A stretch of 62,057 nucleotides of DNA from Nitrincola sp. A-D6 (GCF_000764495.1 NZ_JRLB01000054.1:46273-108329), one strand, 5' to 3'; shown: positions 39,872 to 49,509, counted from the first letter of the stretch. Translations and numbers: made by a program. The notes: generated by a model not told the origin, from the sequence alone.

Positions 39872-39887
39872 GGATGGACTCCTCCTC
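39872..39887 (+). repeat. left sub-terminal inverted repeat of the IS
   Basis: GGATGGACTCCTCCTC, pairing with 41263-41278 at 15/16 positions. Confidence 0.7.
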
Positions 39888-39957
39888 ACCTAACCGGCAT
39901 CTATGTGCCAAAATGGTGAGTAGACCACAAACCATCTAACGATGAGGAGAAGCCCAG

Positions 39958-40989
39958 ATGACTATTATCCGTGTTGGTGTTGATATTGCAAAGTCTGTTT
40001 TTCATGTTCATGGTGCTGACCGTCAGGGTAAAACCTGCTGGCAAGGAAAATACTCACGCAATAAGTGGCTGGATGCAATTAGCAAGAAAGTGCCCATTAA
40101 TGCTGAAATCGGTATGGAGGCCTGTGCTTCCTCTCATCACTGGGCACGTGAACTCCAAAAGCGTGGTTACCGGGTTCGTTTGATAGCCGCTCAGTTCGTT
40201 AAACCCTATGTCAAAAGCAACAAGAATGACCGTGTTGACGCTGAAGCCATCTGCGAAGCCATGAGTCGACCTAACATGCGGTTTGTCACTCCAAAATCGG
40301 TTGAACAACAGGATATCCAAGCGATGCATCGAGTTCGTGAAGAGCTGATTGCTCAACGTACAGCCAAGGCCAACCAGATTCGAGGTTTAGTCGGTGAATA
40401 CGGCATCATCGCACCTGTTGGTATTCAGCAACTAAGGCGTGCTTTACCCAGCTGGTTAGAAGAGGTAGATAGCGGTCTTACTTATTCTTTCAGACTGCTG
40501 TTGAGTGACCTTGCAGAGGACCTTCGTCATCTTGATGGCCGTGTTCAAAGGCTGGATGAACAGATCCTTGAAAGCGTCCAACGTGATCCTGTTGCCAAGC
40601 GCTTAATGACGTTACGTGGTGTAGGCCCTTTAACTGCCAGTGCCTTGGCCGGAGCACTGGGAGATGGTAAAGCCTTTAAAAAAGGGCGGGATTTCGCGGC
40701 TTCTCTAGGACTTACCCCCAAACAGCATAGTACGGGTGGCAAGGATCGACTGTTAGGCATCAGTAAACGCGGTGACGGCTATTTACGCAAACTACTGGTT
40801 CACGGCGCAAGATCTGTATTGCATCATGTGACCGGCAAGGAAGATGGCCTGAGTCGCTGGTTAACAGGCCTGGCTTCGAGGAAACACCAAAATGTGGCCG
40901 TAGTTGCTTTAGCCAACAAAACAGCCCGTATCGCTTGGGCTTTGATTAACAAGAATATTGATTACAACGAAAGCTTAGCTGCTGCCTGA
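39958..40989 (+). CDS. IS110-family transposase
   Basis: 343 aa DEDD recombinase. N-terminal RuvC-like domain with the first Asp in VGVDIAKSVFHV, Glu in EIGMEACAS and the last acidic pair in NDRVDAEAICEA. The C-terminal Tnp20 domain has [17 protein letters not shown] and LGLTPKQHSTGGKDR, where the family's catalytic Ser lies. ATG 39958 is preceded by GAGGAGAA. No truncation, so the element may be active. Confidence 0.95.
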   Translation: MTIIRVGVDIAKSVFHVHGADRQGKTCWQGKYSRNKWLDAISKKVPINAEIGMEACASSHHWARELQKRGYRVRLIAAQFVKPYVKSNKNDRVDAEAICEAMSRPNMRFVTPKSVEQQDIQAMHRVREELIAQRTAKANQIRGLVGEYGIIAPVGIQQLRRALPSWLEEVDSGLTYSFRLLLSDLAEDLRHLDGRVQRLDEQILESVQRDPVAKRLMTLRGVGPLTASALAGALGDGKAFKKGRDFAASLGLTPKQHSTGGKDRLLGISKRGDGYLRKLLVHGARSVLHHVTGKEDGLSRWLTGLASRKHQNVAVVALANKTARIAWALINKNIDYNESLAAA

Positions 40990-41262
40990 GCATTCGACTG
41001 AGTAAATAGAAACATAGAACGATGAATTAGTTAGGAGTTAAACCTCACCACGATTGCGTGGCACTTTGATTGATGGCGAACAGGTCGAACCGGCACTGAA
41101 AAAACCCTGAAAAAGCGAAGAGCTTCAAGCTCGTTGACACGATTGGGAGTCAGTGCGCGAATAGCCCATCAGGGTCCGATGCCTAATAGCGGCATCATTA
41201 ATGAGACCGGATACACGTAGGCAGTCGTACCTTGGCTTCGATCAAACAAAGTGCTTGCAAAA
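40990..41262 (+). ncRNA. candidate IS1111 guide (bridge/seek) RNA region
   Basis: The 270 bases between transposase stop and right inverted repeat contain no gene but several short hairpins, e.g. GAGCTT-C-AAGCTC near 41120-41132 and CCTAATAGCGGCATCATTAATG after it. In IS1111-type elements the target-specifying RNA is transcribed from this position. The RNA's actual ends and guide loops were not determined. Confidence 0.4.
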
Positions 41263-41278
41263 GAGGAGGAGTCCATAC
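41263..41278 (-). repeat. right sub-terminal inverted repeat of the IS
   Basis: GAGGAGGAGTCCATAC, reverse complement of the left repeat with one mismatch. Confidence 0.7.
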
Positions 41279-41305
41279 ACGCTTTTCGTCATCCTGACCG
41301 CTCCA

Positions 41306-41360
41306 CTGCCGCCATCCCTGGCGGCAGACGGTCACTCCAAAGCGATACCACCACCCCGCC
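41306..41360 (+). repeat. palindromic intergenic repeat, copy A
   Basis: Begins with the perfect 8-base palindrome CTGCCGCC-ATCCCT-GGCGGCAG (41306-41327) and continues ACGGTCACTCCAAAGCGATA then CCACC. Very similar to copy B in the opposite orientation. Short frames through it are artefacts. Confidence 0.7.
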
Positions 41361-41570
41361 GAAATCTTGTGCCAATCCAAATAACAGATAGATCGCGATA
41401 AACGACATGCTTATTGCACGGATCAAAGTATTCAGATTTGGACTCAGCAACATGAAATAAACGTTCCGCAAATACTAGTACCAAACCAACTTTACACTGG
41501 AACTCATGTTTGAGAGGGTTGATGGAATCAATTCTGCTCCATCTTATATTCGGGCAGGCACAAGTCTGTG

Positions 41571-41624
41571 GGCGGGATGGTGGTATCACTTTGATGGGAC
41601 CGTCTGCCGCCCGGACGGCGGCAG
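41571..41624 (-). repeat. palindromic intergenic repeat, copy B (inverted)
   Basis: On the minus strand it reads CTGCCGCC-GTCCG-GGCGGCAG then ACGGTCCCATCAAAGTGATA and CCACCATCC, about 85% like copy A. It forms a perfect 18-base inverted repeat with copy C (41575-41592 against 41661-41678). Confidence 0.7.
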
Positions 41625-41633
41625 TCGAGCGTG

Positions 41634-41684
41634 CCATGGACGGCGAAAGCGTGTCACACCAAAGTGATACCACCATCCAGCGTG
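41634..41684 (+). repeat. palindromic intergenic repeat, copy C (partial)
   Basis: Contains ACGGCGAAAGCGTGTCACAC followed by CAAAGTGATACCACCATCC. It lacks the full GC palindrome of copies A and B but shares the 18-base core exactly with B. Confidence 0.6.
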
Positions 41685-41857
41685 GCACTACCCTATCCAG
41701 CACTACCGGTGAGGCACTGAATTACCCAGCACGCCATCCAAAATGATGCATTTTAAGCATGGCACTGTGAAAAAATTCTGCTAGGATGCGTTTATGGCTA
41801 CAGACTGTAGTCAGCGTCGCTCGGACGGTTCCGGGCGCTTACGTAATCGAGAAAACC

Positions 41858-43075
41858 ATGACTGAGAAAGCACCGCTTCGTTTCGAGCGTATCGAACGCC
41901 TGCCCCCCTATGTATTCAACATCACCGCTGAATTGAAGATGGCCGCACGCCGTCGTGGTGAAGATATTATCGACCTGAGCATGGGCAATCCGGATGGTGC
42001 CACCCCGGCGCATATCGTTGAAAAACTCTGCAGCGTAGCTCAGCGACCCGATACTCACGGCTATTCCACCTCGCGCGGCATTCCACGCCTGCGTCGTGCC
42101 ATCAGCCATTGGTATCAATCCCGCTTTGATGTTGAAATCGATCCGGAAACTGAAGCCATAGTCACCATCGGCTCGAAAGAAGGTCTGGCTCACCTGATGC
42201 TCGCCACACTGGATCGGGGTGATGGGGTGCTGGTGCCTAATCCCAGTTACCCGATTCATATCTACGGTGCGGTGATTGCCGGTGCCCAGGTTCGCTCTGT
42301 ACCGCTGATACCGGGTGTCGATTTCTTTGCTGAGCTGGAACGAGCCATTAAAGAAAGTATTCCCAAGCCGAAAATGATGATACTGGGCTTTCCCTCCAAT
42401 CCCACGGCACAGTGTGTGGAAATGGACTTTTTTAAGCGCGTCATCGCGCTGGCAAAAGAACATAACATCCTGGTGGTGCATGATCTGGCCTATGCCGATA
42501 TTGTCTTTGATGGCTGGAAGGCGCCGTCAATCATGCAGGTGCCGGGGGCTAAAGAAGTCGCAGTGGAATTCTTCACCCTATCCAAAAGCTACAATATGGC
42601 GGGCTGGCGTATCGGCTTTATGGTAGGTAATCCTGAGCTGGTTAACGCACTTTCACGGATTAAGAGCTATCATGATTATGGGACCTTTACCCCCCTGCAA
42701 GTGGCTGCCATCGCGGCGTTGGAAGGTGATCAGCAGTGCGTAAAGGACATAGCTGCCACGTACCAGAAACGCCGTGATGTACTGGTTAAAGGTCTGCATG
42801 AGATTGGCTGGATGGTTGAAAAGCCTAAAGCCTCTATGTATGTCTGGGCTAAAATCCCAGAGGCCTATGCTGAAATGGGGTCGCTCGAGTTCGCTAAAAA
42901 GATGCTCGCCGATGCCAAGGTATCTGTTTCACCCGGTATCGGTTTTGGCGATTATGGCGATGATCATGTGCGTTTTGCTCTGATTGAGAACCAGGACCGT
43001 ATACGTCAGGCATTGCGGGGGATTAAAACCATGTTCCGTGCAGACGGGTTACTGCCGGGTAAATCGGCGCAGTAA
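41858..43075 (+). CDS. alaC: AlaC-type pyridoxal-phosphate aminotransferase
   Basis: Class I aminotransferase making alanine from glutamate and pyruvate in the AlaC subgroup. The PLP lysine is in [15 protein letters not shown] near residue 240; [12 protein letters not shown] and [15 protein letters not shown] are typical of the subgroup. I choose [20 protein letters not shown] at 41858; the frame is open 24 codons further, but that part has no family similarity. 405 aa. In many relatives homoserine dehydrogenase follows alaC; here a compatible-solute transporter does. Confidence 0.9.
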   Translation: MTEKAPLRFERIERLPPYVFNITAELKMAARRRGEDIIDLSMGNPDGATPAHIVEKLCSVAQRPDTHGYSTSRGIPRLRRAISHWYQSRFDVEIDPETEAIVTIGSKEGLAHLMLATLDRGDGVLVPNPSYPIHIYGAVIAGAQVRSVPLIPGVDFFAELERAIKESIPKPKMMILGFPSNPTAQCVEMDFFKRVIALAKEHNILVVHDLAYADIVFDGWKAPSIMQVPGAKEVAVEFFTLSKSYNMAGWRIGFMVGNPELVNALSRIKSYHDYGTFTPLQVAAIAALEGDQQCVKDIAATYQKRRDVLVKGLHEIGWMVEKPKASMYVWAKIPEAYAEMGSLEFAKKMLADAKVSVSPGIGFGDYGDDHVRFALIENQDRIRQALRGIKTMFRADGLLPGKSAQ

Positions 43076-43138
43076 CAACCAGCTGTCAGGCATCCTCATG
43101 GGTGCCTGACTGTCAGACTCAAAAAACAGGATTTTGTT

Positions 43139-44053
43139 ATGCATTTATCAGGACTTTTTCGGACGCTGCTTCTCACCGGCGCTGTGGCGCTATCCACCTC
43201 AGCCCTGGCGCAGCAAGCGGTAGTGGTTTCCTCCAAAATTGATACCGAAGGCTCGGTGCTGGGGCACTTGATTTACCAGGTACTGGATGATGCCGGCATT
43301 CCGGTTACTAACCGGATTCAACTGGGTGGTACCAGTATTGTGCGTAATGCTCTGATCAGCGGCGAAATCGACCTCTATCCGGAATATACCGGCAATGGCG
43401 CATTTTTCTTCGATCGTGCAGACAGCCCGATCTGGAAAGATGCCCAGGCCAGTTATGAACTGGTCAGCGAGCTTGACTATGAGCAGAACAAACTGGTCTG
43501 GCTAAAGCCAGCCGATGCCAATAACACCTGGGCCATGAGTGTACGAGGCGACCTCTCTCGTAATGAAAATCTGACGACGCTGGATGACCTGGCTGACTAC
43601 CTCAATAGTGGCGGGACCTTCAAATTTGCCGCCAGTGCTGAATTTGTTGACTCTCCCAGCGCCCTTCCTGCGTTTCAGGATGCTTATGGCTTTAGCCTGG
43701 AGTCTGAACAGTTGCTGATTCTCTCCGGTGGCAACACCGCGGCAACCCTGCGTGCAGCCGCCTTGCAAACCAGTGGTGTCAATGCCGCCATGACCTATGG
43801 TACCGATGGTGGCTTGCAGGCGCTGGATTTGATTGTATTGGAAGATACCCGCGGGGTTCAGCCAGTCTATCAACCGGCACCGGTTATCCGTGAAAGTACT
43901 TTGGAAGCCTATCCGCAAATTGCTGAGTTGCTGGAGCCGGTATTTGCCGCTCTGGATCTGCAAACCCTGCAGAAGCTCAACGGTGATGTGGCCGTGAATG
44001 GTGAAGATCCGGCACAAGTCGCACGACGTTTTTTAGACTCACTCGCGCCTTGA
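43139..44053 (+). CDS. osmoprotectant ABC transporter substrate-binding protein (OsmF/YehZ family)
   Basis: 304 aa. Signal peptide LLLTGAVALSTSALAQ. The mature part has VSSKIDTEGSVLGHLIYQVL and the EIDLYPEYTGNG segment found in choline/betaine-binding OpuC/OsmF proteins. Periplasmic. Followed by permease, ATPase and second permease genes. The ligand is probably a quaternary amine or another solute; not determinable here. Confidence 0.88.
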   Translation: MHLSGLFRTLLLTGAVALSTSALAQQAVVVSSKIDTEGSVLGHLIYQVLDDAGIPVTNRIQLGGTSIVRNALISGEIDLYPEYTGNGAFFFDRADSPIWKDAQASYELVSELDYEQNKLVWLKPADANNTWAMSVRGDLSRNENLTTLDDLADYLNSGGTFKFAASAEFVDSPSALPAFQDAYGFSLESEQLLILSGGNTAATLRAAALQTSGVNAAMTYGTDGGLQALDLIVLEDTRGVQPVYQPAPVIRESTLEAYPQIAELLEPVFAALDLQTLQKLNGDVAVNGEDPAQVARRFLDSLAP

Positions 44054-44070
44054 GGATCACCTAAGCGCTT

Positions 44071-45234
44071 ATGAAGGTTTTGCCGACCGACAGAGTGATG
44101 CCAGTATTGACCTGCGCATCACTCCTGGTGTTCTGGTCACTCGATTTCCTGACATTTCAACCCAATCGAATCGTTCCTGGTACCGGTTTCAGAGCGGATG
44201 CAGCGCTTGGCTGGCCCTGGGCGCTCAGTATTACTGCCTTGCTACTGTTTATCCTCGCGACTTCGTTTACCCGGCTGCGTGCCAGGCACGTTTTGCAACT
44301 GCTGTGTGTGATTCTGATATTGGTTCAGTTACCGCTTAGCCTGGCCGGCTTCAGCGCAGCGCAGGTTCCGGACACCCTGCCCCATGCACGCACAGGTATA
44401 GCTTCAGGCTTTTGGCTGCTGTTGTTTTTTGCAGCGCTGATGCTGATTGAACTGCAACAGAAAATGCATCTCAGTCGATTAAGAGTCACGGCATTACTGA
44501 TGTTGCCGCTGAGCTGTCTGATATGGGTCTATTACACAGGGCAGATTGAATCCCTCGCGCTGGTCCGCGAATACGCCGCCCGCTCGTCACAGTTTCAGGA
44601 TGCTCTGCAGGTCCATTTATTATTGGTTTGTGGTGCGGTGGGTTTCAGTCTGTTCTTGGGCTTCCTGCTGGTGCTGTTGATGCGTCAATGGCCTGGGGTA
44701 CAGAAATTCACCTTCGGACTGTTGAACTTTATTCAGACAATTCCCAGCCTGGCGCTGTTTGGTTTGCTGATTGCGCCACTGGGTTATCTGGCCTCCCGCA
44801 GCGAATTTCTGCAAACCATCAATGTCAGTGGCATAGGTTGGGCACCGGCACTAATTGCCTTAATTGCTTACAGCCTTCTACCTATAGTTCGTAATATTTT
44901 CATAGCATTAGAAGAGGTATCTGATGCTGTACTTGAATCAGCTAAGGGCATGGGCATGAGCCGGATGCAGGTGTTTTTACAGGTCAGGCTTCCCTTGGCC
45001 ATGCCAGTGATACTGGAAGGTGTGCGCATCACCAGCATTCAGGCCATAGGGCTGACCGCCGTCGCAGCGCTGATTGGTGCGGGTGGTCTGGGCAGCTTTA
45101 TTTTTCAGGGGTTAGGACAAGCCGCCATGGATATGATTTTACTGGGCGCCCTACCCATTCTTATGATGGCGCTTTTGGCTGACTTGTTTTTCTCTGGTCT
45201 GGCGGGTGTATTTCGCAATGGAGCCAAACAATGA
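44071..45234 (+). CDS. osmoprotectant ABC transporter permease, long form (YehY-like)
   Basis: 387 aa, longer than the usual 210-240 aa permease, because four or five extra helices precede the BPD transport domain. The core begins near residue 185 and carries IVRNIFIALEEVSDAVLESA and the EAA-type loop AKGMGMSRMQVFLQVRLPLA. Its stop overlaps the ATPase start by 4 bases. Confidence 0.88.
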   Translation: MKVLPTDRVMPVLTCASLLVFWSLDFLTFQPNRIVPGTGFRADAALGWPWALSITALLLFILATSFTRLRARHVLQLLCVILILVQLPLSLAGFSAAQVPDTLPHARTGIASGFWLLLFFAALMLIELQQKMHLSRLRVTALLMLPLSCLIWVYYTGQIESLALVREYAARSSQFQDALQVHLLLVCGAVGFSLFLGFLLVLLMRQWPGVQKFTFGLLNFIQTIPSLALFGLLIAPLGYLASRSEFLQTINVSGIGWAPALIALIAYSLLPIVRNIFIALEEVSDAVLESAKGMGMSRMQVFLQVRLPLAMPVILEGVRITSIQAIGLTAVAALIGAGGLGSFIFQGLGQAAMDMILLGALPILMMALLADLFFSGLAGVFRNGAKQ

Positions 45235-46181
45235 TTGAATTACAGCAGGTCACCAAGCGCTTTGGTGATACGCGGGCTGTGGATGCCATAGATCTGTGCA
45301 TCAACCAGGGTGAGTTTTGCGTCCTGGTAGGAACCTCCGGTTGCGGTAAATCCACCACCTTACGCATGATCAACCGTTTGATTCCTCATACATCGGGTCG
45401 ACTGACGATTGAAGGCGAAGAGATCAGTCAACTGGATGAGCAGCAATTGCGCCGCCGGATTGGCTACGCCATCCAGAGTACAGGGCTTTTTCCTCACTGG
45501 CCGGTTGCCCGCAACATTTCTCTGGTACCGCGGTTACTGGGTCGGCCGGAAAGCCGTGTGGCTGAGCGAGTAGAGGAACTGCTCGAATTACTGAACCTGC
45601 CCTTTGCTGAATTTGCGCATAAGTACCCATCTGAGTTATCCGGCGGGCAGGCACAGCGCGTGGGTGTGGCCCGTGCGCTGGCGGGTGATCCGGACATCTT
45701 GCTGATGGACGAGCCGTTTGGTGCTCTGGATCCGATCACTCGAGAGTCGTTACAAAATGAGCTCTTGCGCATTCAACGTCAGATCCACAAAACCCTGGTG
45801 TTTGTCACCCATGATATGGATGAGGCGCTGAAACTGGCCAGTCAGATCGTGGTGATGGATCAGGGTAAAATTATCCAGCAGGCCAGCCCTGCAGAGTTAC
45901 TGCTCAATCCCGCCAATGATTTTGTCGCCCAGTTACTTGGGGGTGAAGACCGTGGCCTGAAGCAAGCAGGGCTGCTGCGTGTCGCTGAGCGGATGCTGCC
46001 CATATCCAGCCACAGTCCCGCGCTGGATCAAGCCCCTGTAATTCAACTGCATGATAGCCTGCGTCAGGCACTCTCCATAATGCTCTGGCATCAATGCCAG
46101 CAATTGCGTGTGTACGAAGGTGAATCGCTGGTCGGTTACCTGCCTCTGGATCGCATTATCCGGGCTGACCGTCATGCCTGA
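45231..46181 (+). CDS. osmoprotectant ABC transporter ATP-binding protein (YehX-like)
   Basis: 316 aa. Walker A GTSGCGKSTT, signature LSGGQAQRVGVARAL, Walker B ILLMDEPFGALD, switch His in FVTHDMDEAL. After residue 240 there is a CBS-like regulatory tail that may sense ionic strength, as in OpuA/OsmV relatives. It starts inside the permease stop and ends inside the next permease start, so the operon is overlapping. Confidence 0.92.
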   Translation: MIELQQVTKRFGDTRAVDAIDLCINQGEFCVLVGTSGCGKSTTLRMINRLIPHTSGRLTIEGEEISQLDEQQLRRRIGYAIQSTGLFPHWPVARNISLVPRLLGRPESRVAERVEELLELLNLPFAEFAHKYPSELSGGQAQRVGVARALAGDPDILLMDEPFGALDPITRESLQNELLRIQRQIHKTLVFVTHDMDEALKLASQIVVMDQGKIIQQASPAELLLNPANDFVAQLLGGEDRGLKQAGLLRVAERMLPISSHSPALDQAPVIQLHDSLRQALSIMLWHQCQQLRVYEGESLVGYLPLDRIIRADRHA

Positions 46182-46931
46182 CTGGAAGCGTCTGTTTTTC
46201 TGGGGGCTGCCGCTGTTTTGGGCCGCCTGCCTGCTATTAGCCACTGTCGGCCTGCCCTGGCTGGAAGAACTGTTCAGGCAGGTTGCACCCGGGCACCGGC
46301 AAGTGATTTACAGTCGTGACAGCTTTGCCTTGTTGTTAGGAAATCATTTGCTGCTGGTAGGTCTGGCGGCGTTGATCTCTATCAGCCTGGGTCTGGCCGG
46401 TGCCGTGTTTGTCACCCGCCTTATGGTCGGGATTTTCTGCCATTGGTCAGCCAGGTGGCTTCGATGGGACAGACTTTTCCACCCGTTGCCGTACTGGCCC
46501 TGTCGGTGCCCCTGCTGGGGTTTGGTGCCCTGCCAACGATCATGGCACTGGCCCTCTATGGCCTGCTGCCGATTGTGCGCAATACCCTGGTTGGCTTGCA
46601 CAGTGTTGATCCAGCCATACTCGAATCCGCACGCGGTATGGGCATGTCACCTTTGCAGGTGCTTTGGCAGGTAGAAATACCGCTGGCCGCCAATGTGATC
46701 CTCGGCGGCATCAGAACCTCCGTCACCATCAATATCGCCACAGCGGCCATCGGCTCGACCATAGGTGCCACCACACTGGGCGATCCGGTTATTTCAGGGT
46801 TAGTTAATGGTAATACGGCTTATGTACTTCAGGGGGCTATATTGATTGGCTTTCTGGCAGTCACAGCCGACAGCTGTCTGGATAGACTGCAGCAGTTCGT
46901 GAGTCCACGTATGGATAGTCGAAGGCTTTAG
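46174..46931 (+). CDS. osmoprotectant ABC transporter permease, second (YehW-like), frame break
   Basis: Starts MPDWKRLFFWGLPLF at 46174, overlapping the ATPase stop by 8 bases. The first frame gives the N-terminal helices to LGLAGAVFVTR. A single-base shift near 46415-46422 then leads to YGRDFLPLVSQVASMGQTFP and the EAA loop ARGMGMSPLQVLWQVEIPLA, ending at 46931. About 252 aa when joined. Confidence 0.88.
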
Positions 46932-47013
46932 CGCAAGCATGGCGAAAGATATTGCTCGAATGCGCCACGCAGCTCAGTTAAAATCAGCCAACACTTATCC
47001 TTGAGAATTCAAT

Positions 47014-47579
47014 ATGCCAAAAGCTTCAGAAATTAAACGCGGTCATGTTGTTGAAATTAATGGCACCTTGTATATCGCCAATCAGGTCGATGTCAAAAGC
47101 CATCTGCTCGCGGAGCGGCTACCCTGTATAAAGTTCGCTTTAATCAGGTGCCTGGCGGACGTAAGCACGAAGAAACCTTCGTCGGAGACGACTATGTCAA
47201 AGATGTACAGCTGGAGCGCCGCAAGGTGTCATTTCTGTACAAGGAAGACGACCAGTACACCTTTATGGATCTGGAAGATTATAGCCAATACACGATAAAC
47301 GCAGACGCAATTGAGGCACAGCTGCCCTATTTAATGGATGGCATGGAAGGCATCACAGCGCTATTGGTTGACGGCCTGCTGATTACGGTAGAGCTTCCCG
47401 GTACCGTAGTGATGGAGATTATCGAAACGGTTCCAGGCATGAAAGCGGCCAGTGCCACCGGGCGTAACAAACCGGCACGTTTTGCCACTGGCCTGGAAAT
47501 CCCGGTTCCTGAGTACCTGGAGGCAGGTCAAAAAGTCAAAATCAACACCGAAACCGGCAAGTTCCTGTCACGCGCCTGA
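47014..47579 (+). CDS. efpL: elongation factor P-like protein EfpL (YeiP), frame break
   Basis: Paralogue of EF-P that helps ribosomes through difficult peptide bonds. The start MPKASEIKRGHVVEINGTLY is characteristic of YeiP rather than EF-P. After VDVKS one base is missing from a C run (about 47107-47112); restoring it gives PSARGAATLYKVRFNQVPGG, containing the EfpL loop, and the rest is intact to ATGRNKPARFATGLEIPVPE and the end at 47579. About 188 aa. Confidence 0.94.
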
Positions 47580-47592
47580 TCTTAATTTAATA

Positions 47593-47631
47593 ACAGCCAA
47601 TTCAAGACTCACTCAGTTTTGAGTTGGCTGT
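47593..47631. terminator. bidirectional hairpin between efpL and SulP gene
   Basis: ACAGCCAA (47593-47600) and TTGGCTGT (47624-47631), extended by TCAA/TTGA with one unpaired base, form a stem between convergent genes. It overlaps the last codons of the SulP gene. Confidence 0.55.
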
Positions 47632-49383
47632 CGATTTCGGTGCCTCGGGTTTATCTTCGGCTTCTTCGGCCCGCTCATGCAGTACCTTCCAGGCATCATA
47701 AGTGCTCATGTAAACCACGCCACTCATCTCATCCAGAAAGTCGGTTTTACGCAATCGGTCCATGACCGGTCCTTTGACTTCAGCCAGATGCATCTGCACA
47801 CCGGCATCCTTAAGTCGGCTGTTGATGGTGCGCAGACTATCCAGTGCTGATGCATCAATCAGATTCACCGCCTGACAGGTCAGTACCAGATGATTTAGTT
47901 TCGGCTGATTAATCACCAATCCCATGACTATATCTTCAAGATAACGTGAGTTGGCAAAGTATAGGCTCTCATCGATGCGCAATAAGGCGATTTTATCGTC
48001 AGTTTCGACCTCATGGCGTTCAATGTTACGAAAGTGCTCGCTATTGGGTAACCGGCCTATCACTGCGTAATGCGGACGGCTGGTGCGGTAAAGGAACAGC
48101 AGCAGCGATAGCCCAACCCCGGCCACAATGCCGATTTCCACCCCCTGGGTCAGCGTAGCTACGATAGTGACCAACATGGCGGCAAAATCACTTTTGGCAT
48201 ACACAAAGGTGTGTTTAATGGCGGGTAGATCAATCAACGACAGCACCGCGACAATTATCGTAGCACCCAGTGTAGCAATTGGCAGAAAGGCAATTAGTGG
48301 CGTCAGAAACAGTGCGGCCAGCAGTATACCTATGGCCGAAAAGGCGCCGGTTGCAGGAGTCGCCGCACCCGCATCATAGTTGACGCTGGATCGGGCGAAA
48401 CTACCGCTGACAGGCATCCCGCCACTGAATGCTGAACTGATATTAGCGGTTCCCAGAGCGATTAACTCCTGATCCGGATCAATACGTTGTCGTTGTTTGG
48501 CCGCCAGGCTCTGACCGACGGTTACCGATTCCACAAACCCAACAATACTGATCAGCAAGGCTGCCAGAAACAGATCACGCCACAACCCCGGTATAAACAT
48601 GGGTAAGGTTAAAGGTGGTAAACCTGACGGAATATCTCCCACCACTTTGACACCCGCTTGATCCAACTGCCAATACCAGGTAACCAGCGTGGTGACGACA
48701 ACGGCCAATACAGGTGCGGCCTTGCTGAACATATCAGCGGTATGTGGATGCAATCCGGTGAGACTCAGGAGTGCGCGCCCCCAGCGCCGATTAGCGTAGA
48801 GAAAGATCAAGCTACCGGAACCGATGATCAGTGTCAGCAGATGTATGTCTGGAATACGAGCTATCAGCCCATACATCACCGTGACAAAGTTAAGCCCTTC
48901 GGCTTCCAGGCCTAAAACATGTCGAGCCTGACTGGAAGCAATAATCAAACCCGATGCAGTAATAAAGCCGGAAATAACCGGATGACTGAGGAAATTAGCC
49001 AGGAATCCAAGTCGCACCAGACCCATCACCGTCAGCATCAGTCCTGACATCAGCGTCAGGATAAGTACCACGGTGATGTACTCAGGTGTGCCCTGTAGCG
49101 CAAGATTACCTGCCGCTGCAGCTGTCATTAGTGAGATGACTGCGACTGGCCCAACCGCCAGGGTGCGACTGCTGCCAAAAATAGCATAGAGAAACAGAGG
49201 GGCAATACTGGCATAGAGGCCAACTTCTGGGGGTAAGCCCGCCAACATGGCATAAGCCAGAGATTGCGGTATCAGCATGATGGTAACGATCACGGCAGCT
49301 AACAGATCACTGGCCAGTGTCTCTTTACCGTAAAGAGGCAGCCACTGCAGTATGGGAAAGTAGCGCTTGAGTTTTATGGACAC
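47602..49383 (-). CDS. SulP-family anion transporter with STAS domain
   Basis: 593 aa. The N-terminal SulP signature is MLIPQSLAYAMLAGLPPEVG (residues 36-55), followed by PEYITVVLILTLMSG and SISSAFSGGMPVSGSFARSS-type segments. About 10-12 helices are followed by a cytoplasmic STAS domain (from about residue 450: LRIDESLYFANSRYLEDIV, LIDASALDSLRTIN). Members carry sulfate, bicarbonate or dicarboxylates; the substrate is not evident. No carbonic anhydrase gene adjoins it. Confidence 0.92.
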   Translation of the reverse strand: MSIKLKRYFPILQWLPLYGKETLASDLLAAVIVTIMLIPQSLAYAMLAGLPPEVGLYASIAPLFLYAIFGSSRTLAVGPVAVISLMTAAAAGNLALQGTPEYITVVLILTLMSGLMLTVMGLVRLGFLANFLSHPVISGFITASGLIIASSQARHVLGLEAEGLNFVTVMYGLIARIPDIHLLTLIIGSGSLIFLYANRRWGRALLSLTGLHPHTADMFSKAAPVLAVVVTTLVTWYWQLDQAGVKVVGDIPSGLPPLTLPMFIPGLWRDLFLAALLISIVGFVESVTVGQSLAAKQRQRIDPDQELIALGTANISSAFSGGMPVSGSFARSSVNYDAGAATPATGAFSAIGILLAALFLTPLIAFLPIATLGATIIVAVLSLIDLPAIKHTFVYAKSDFAAMLVTIVATLTQGVEIGIVAGVGLSLLLFLYRTSRPHYAVIGRLPNSEHFRNIERHEVETDDKIALLRIDESLYFANSRYLEDIVMGLVINQPKLNHLVLTCQAVNLIDASALDSLRTINSRLKDAGVQMHLAEVKGPVMDRLRKTDFLDEMSGVVYMSTYDAWKVLHERAEEAEDKPEAPKSTANSKLSES

Positions 49384-49480
49384 AACCTATTCCTTAGCGG
49401 TATCAACCCGAAGTAGATTTTCATAAAGGTTATAAGTATATAGCAAAACAGGAAGCATCAGATTTATCCCACAAAAATAT

Positions 49481-49509
49481 TTGACACAAATCCTTTTACT
49501 GTATATAAA
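49481..49509 (+). promoter_or_regulatory. sigma-70 promoter of sulA
   Basis: TTGACA (49481-49486) and TATAAA (49504-49509) separated by 17 bases, a near-consensus promoter. The -10 element lies inside the first LexA box, the expected layout for tight SOS repression. Confidence 0.8.

Larger units (their letters stand above)
39866..41285 (+). mobile_element. IS110-family insertion sequence, IS1111-like
   Basis: About 1.4 kb. Sub-terminal inverted repeats: left GGATGGACTCCTCCTC (39872-39887) and right GAGGAGGAGTCCATAC (41263-41278), matching at 15 of 16 positions. Sub-terminal repeats are the mark of the IS1111 subgroup. One transposase gene (39958-40989) is followed by about 270 non-coding bases where these elements encode their guide RNA. 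Exact ends are estimated, because IS110 elements leave no clear target duplication. Confidence 0.75.
41286..41857. other. non-coding region between IS and aminotransferase gene
   Basis: About 570 bases with no credible gene. It holds three copies of the palindromic repeat (41306-41684) and the promoter region of the aminotransferase. Minus-strand open frames here are translations of the repeats. No RNA gene recognised. Confidence 0.6.

Noticed and set aside
41198..41401. 60-66 aa frames across the right end of the IS
   Set aside because: They cross the inverted repeat and repeat copy A; composition and position indicate chance frames.
41332..41703. 123-aa minus-strand open frame after the IS element
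   Set aside because: It is a translation of the inverted palindromic repeats and the spacer between them, with no independent coding evidence.
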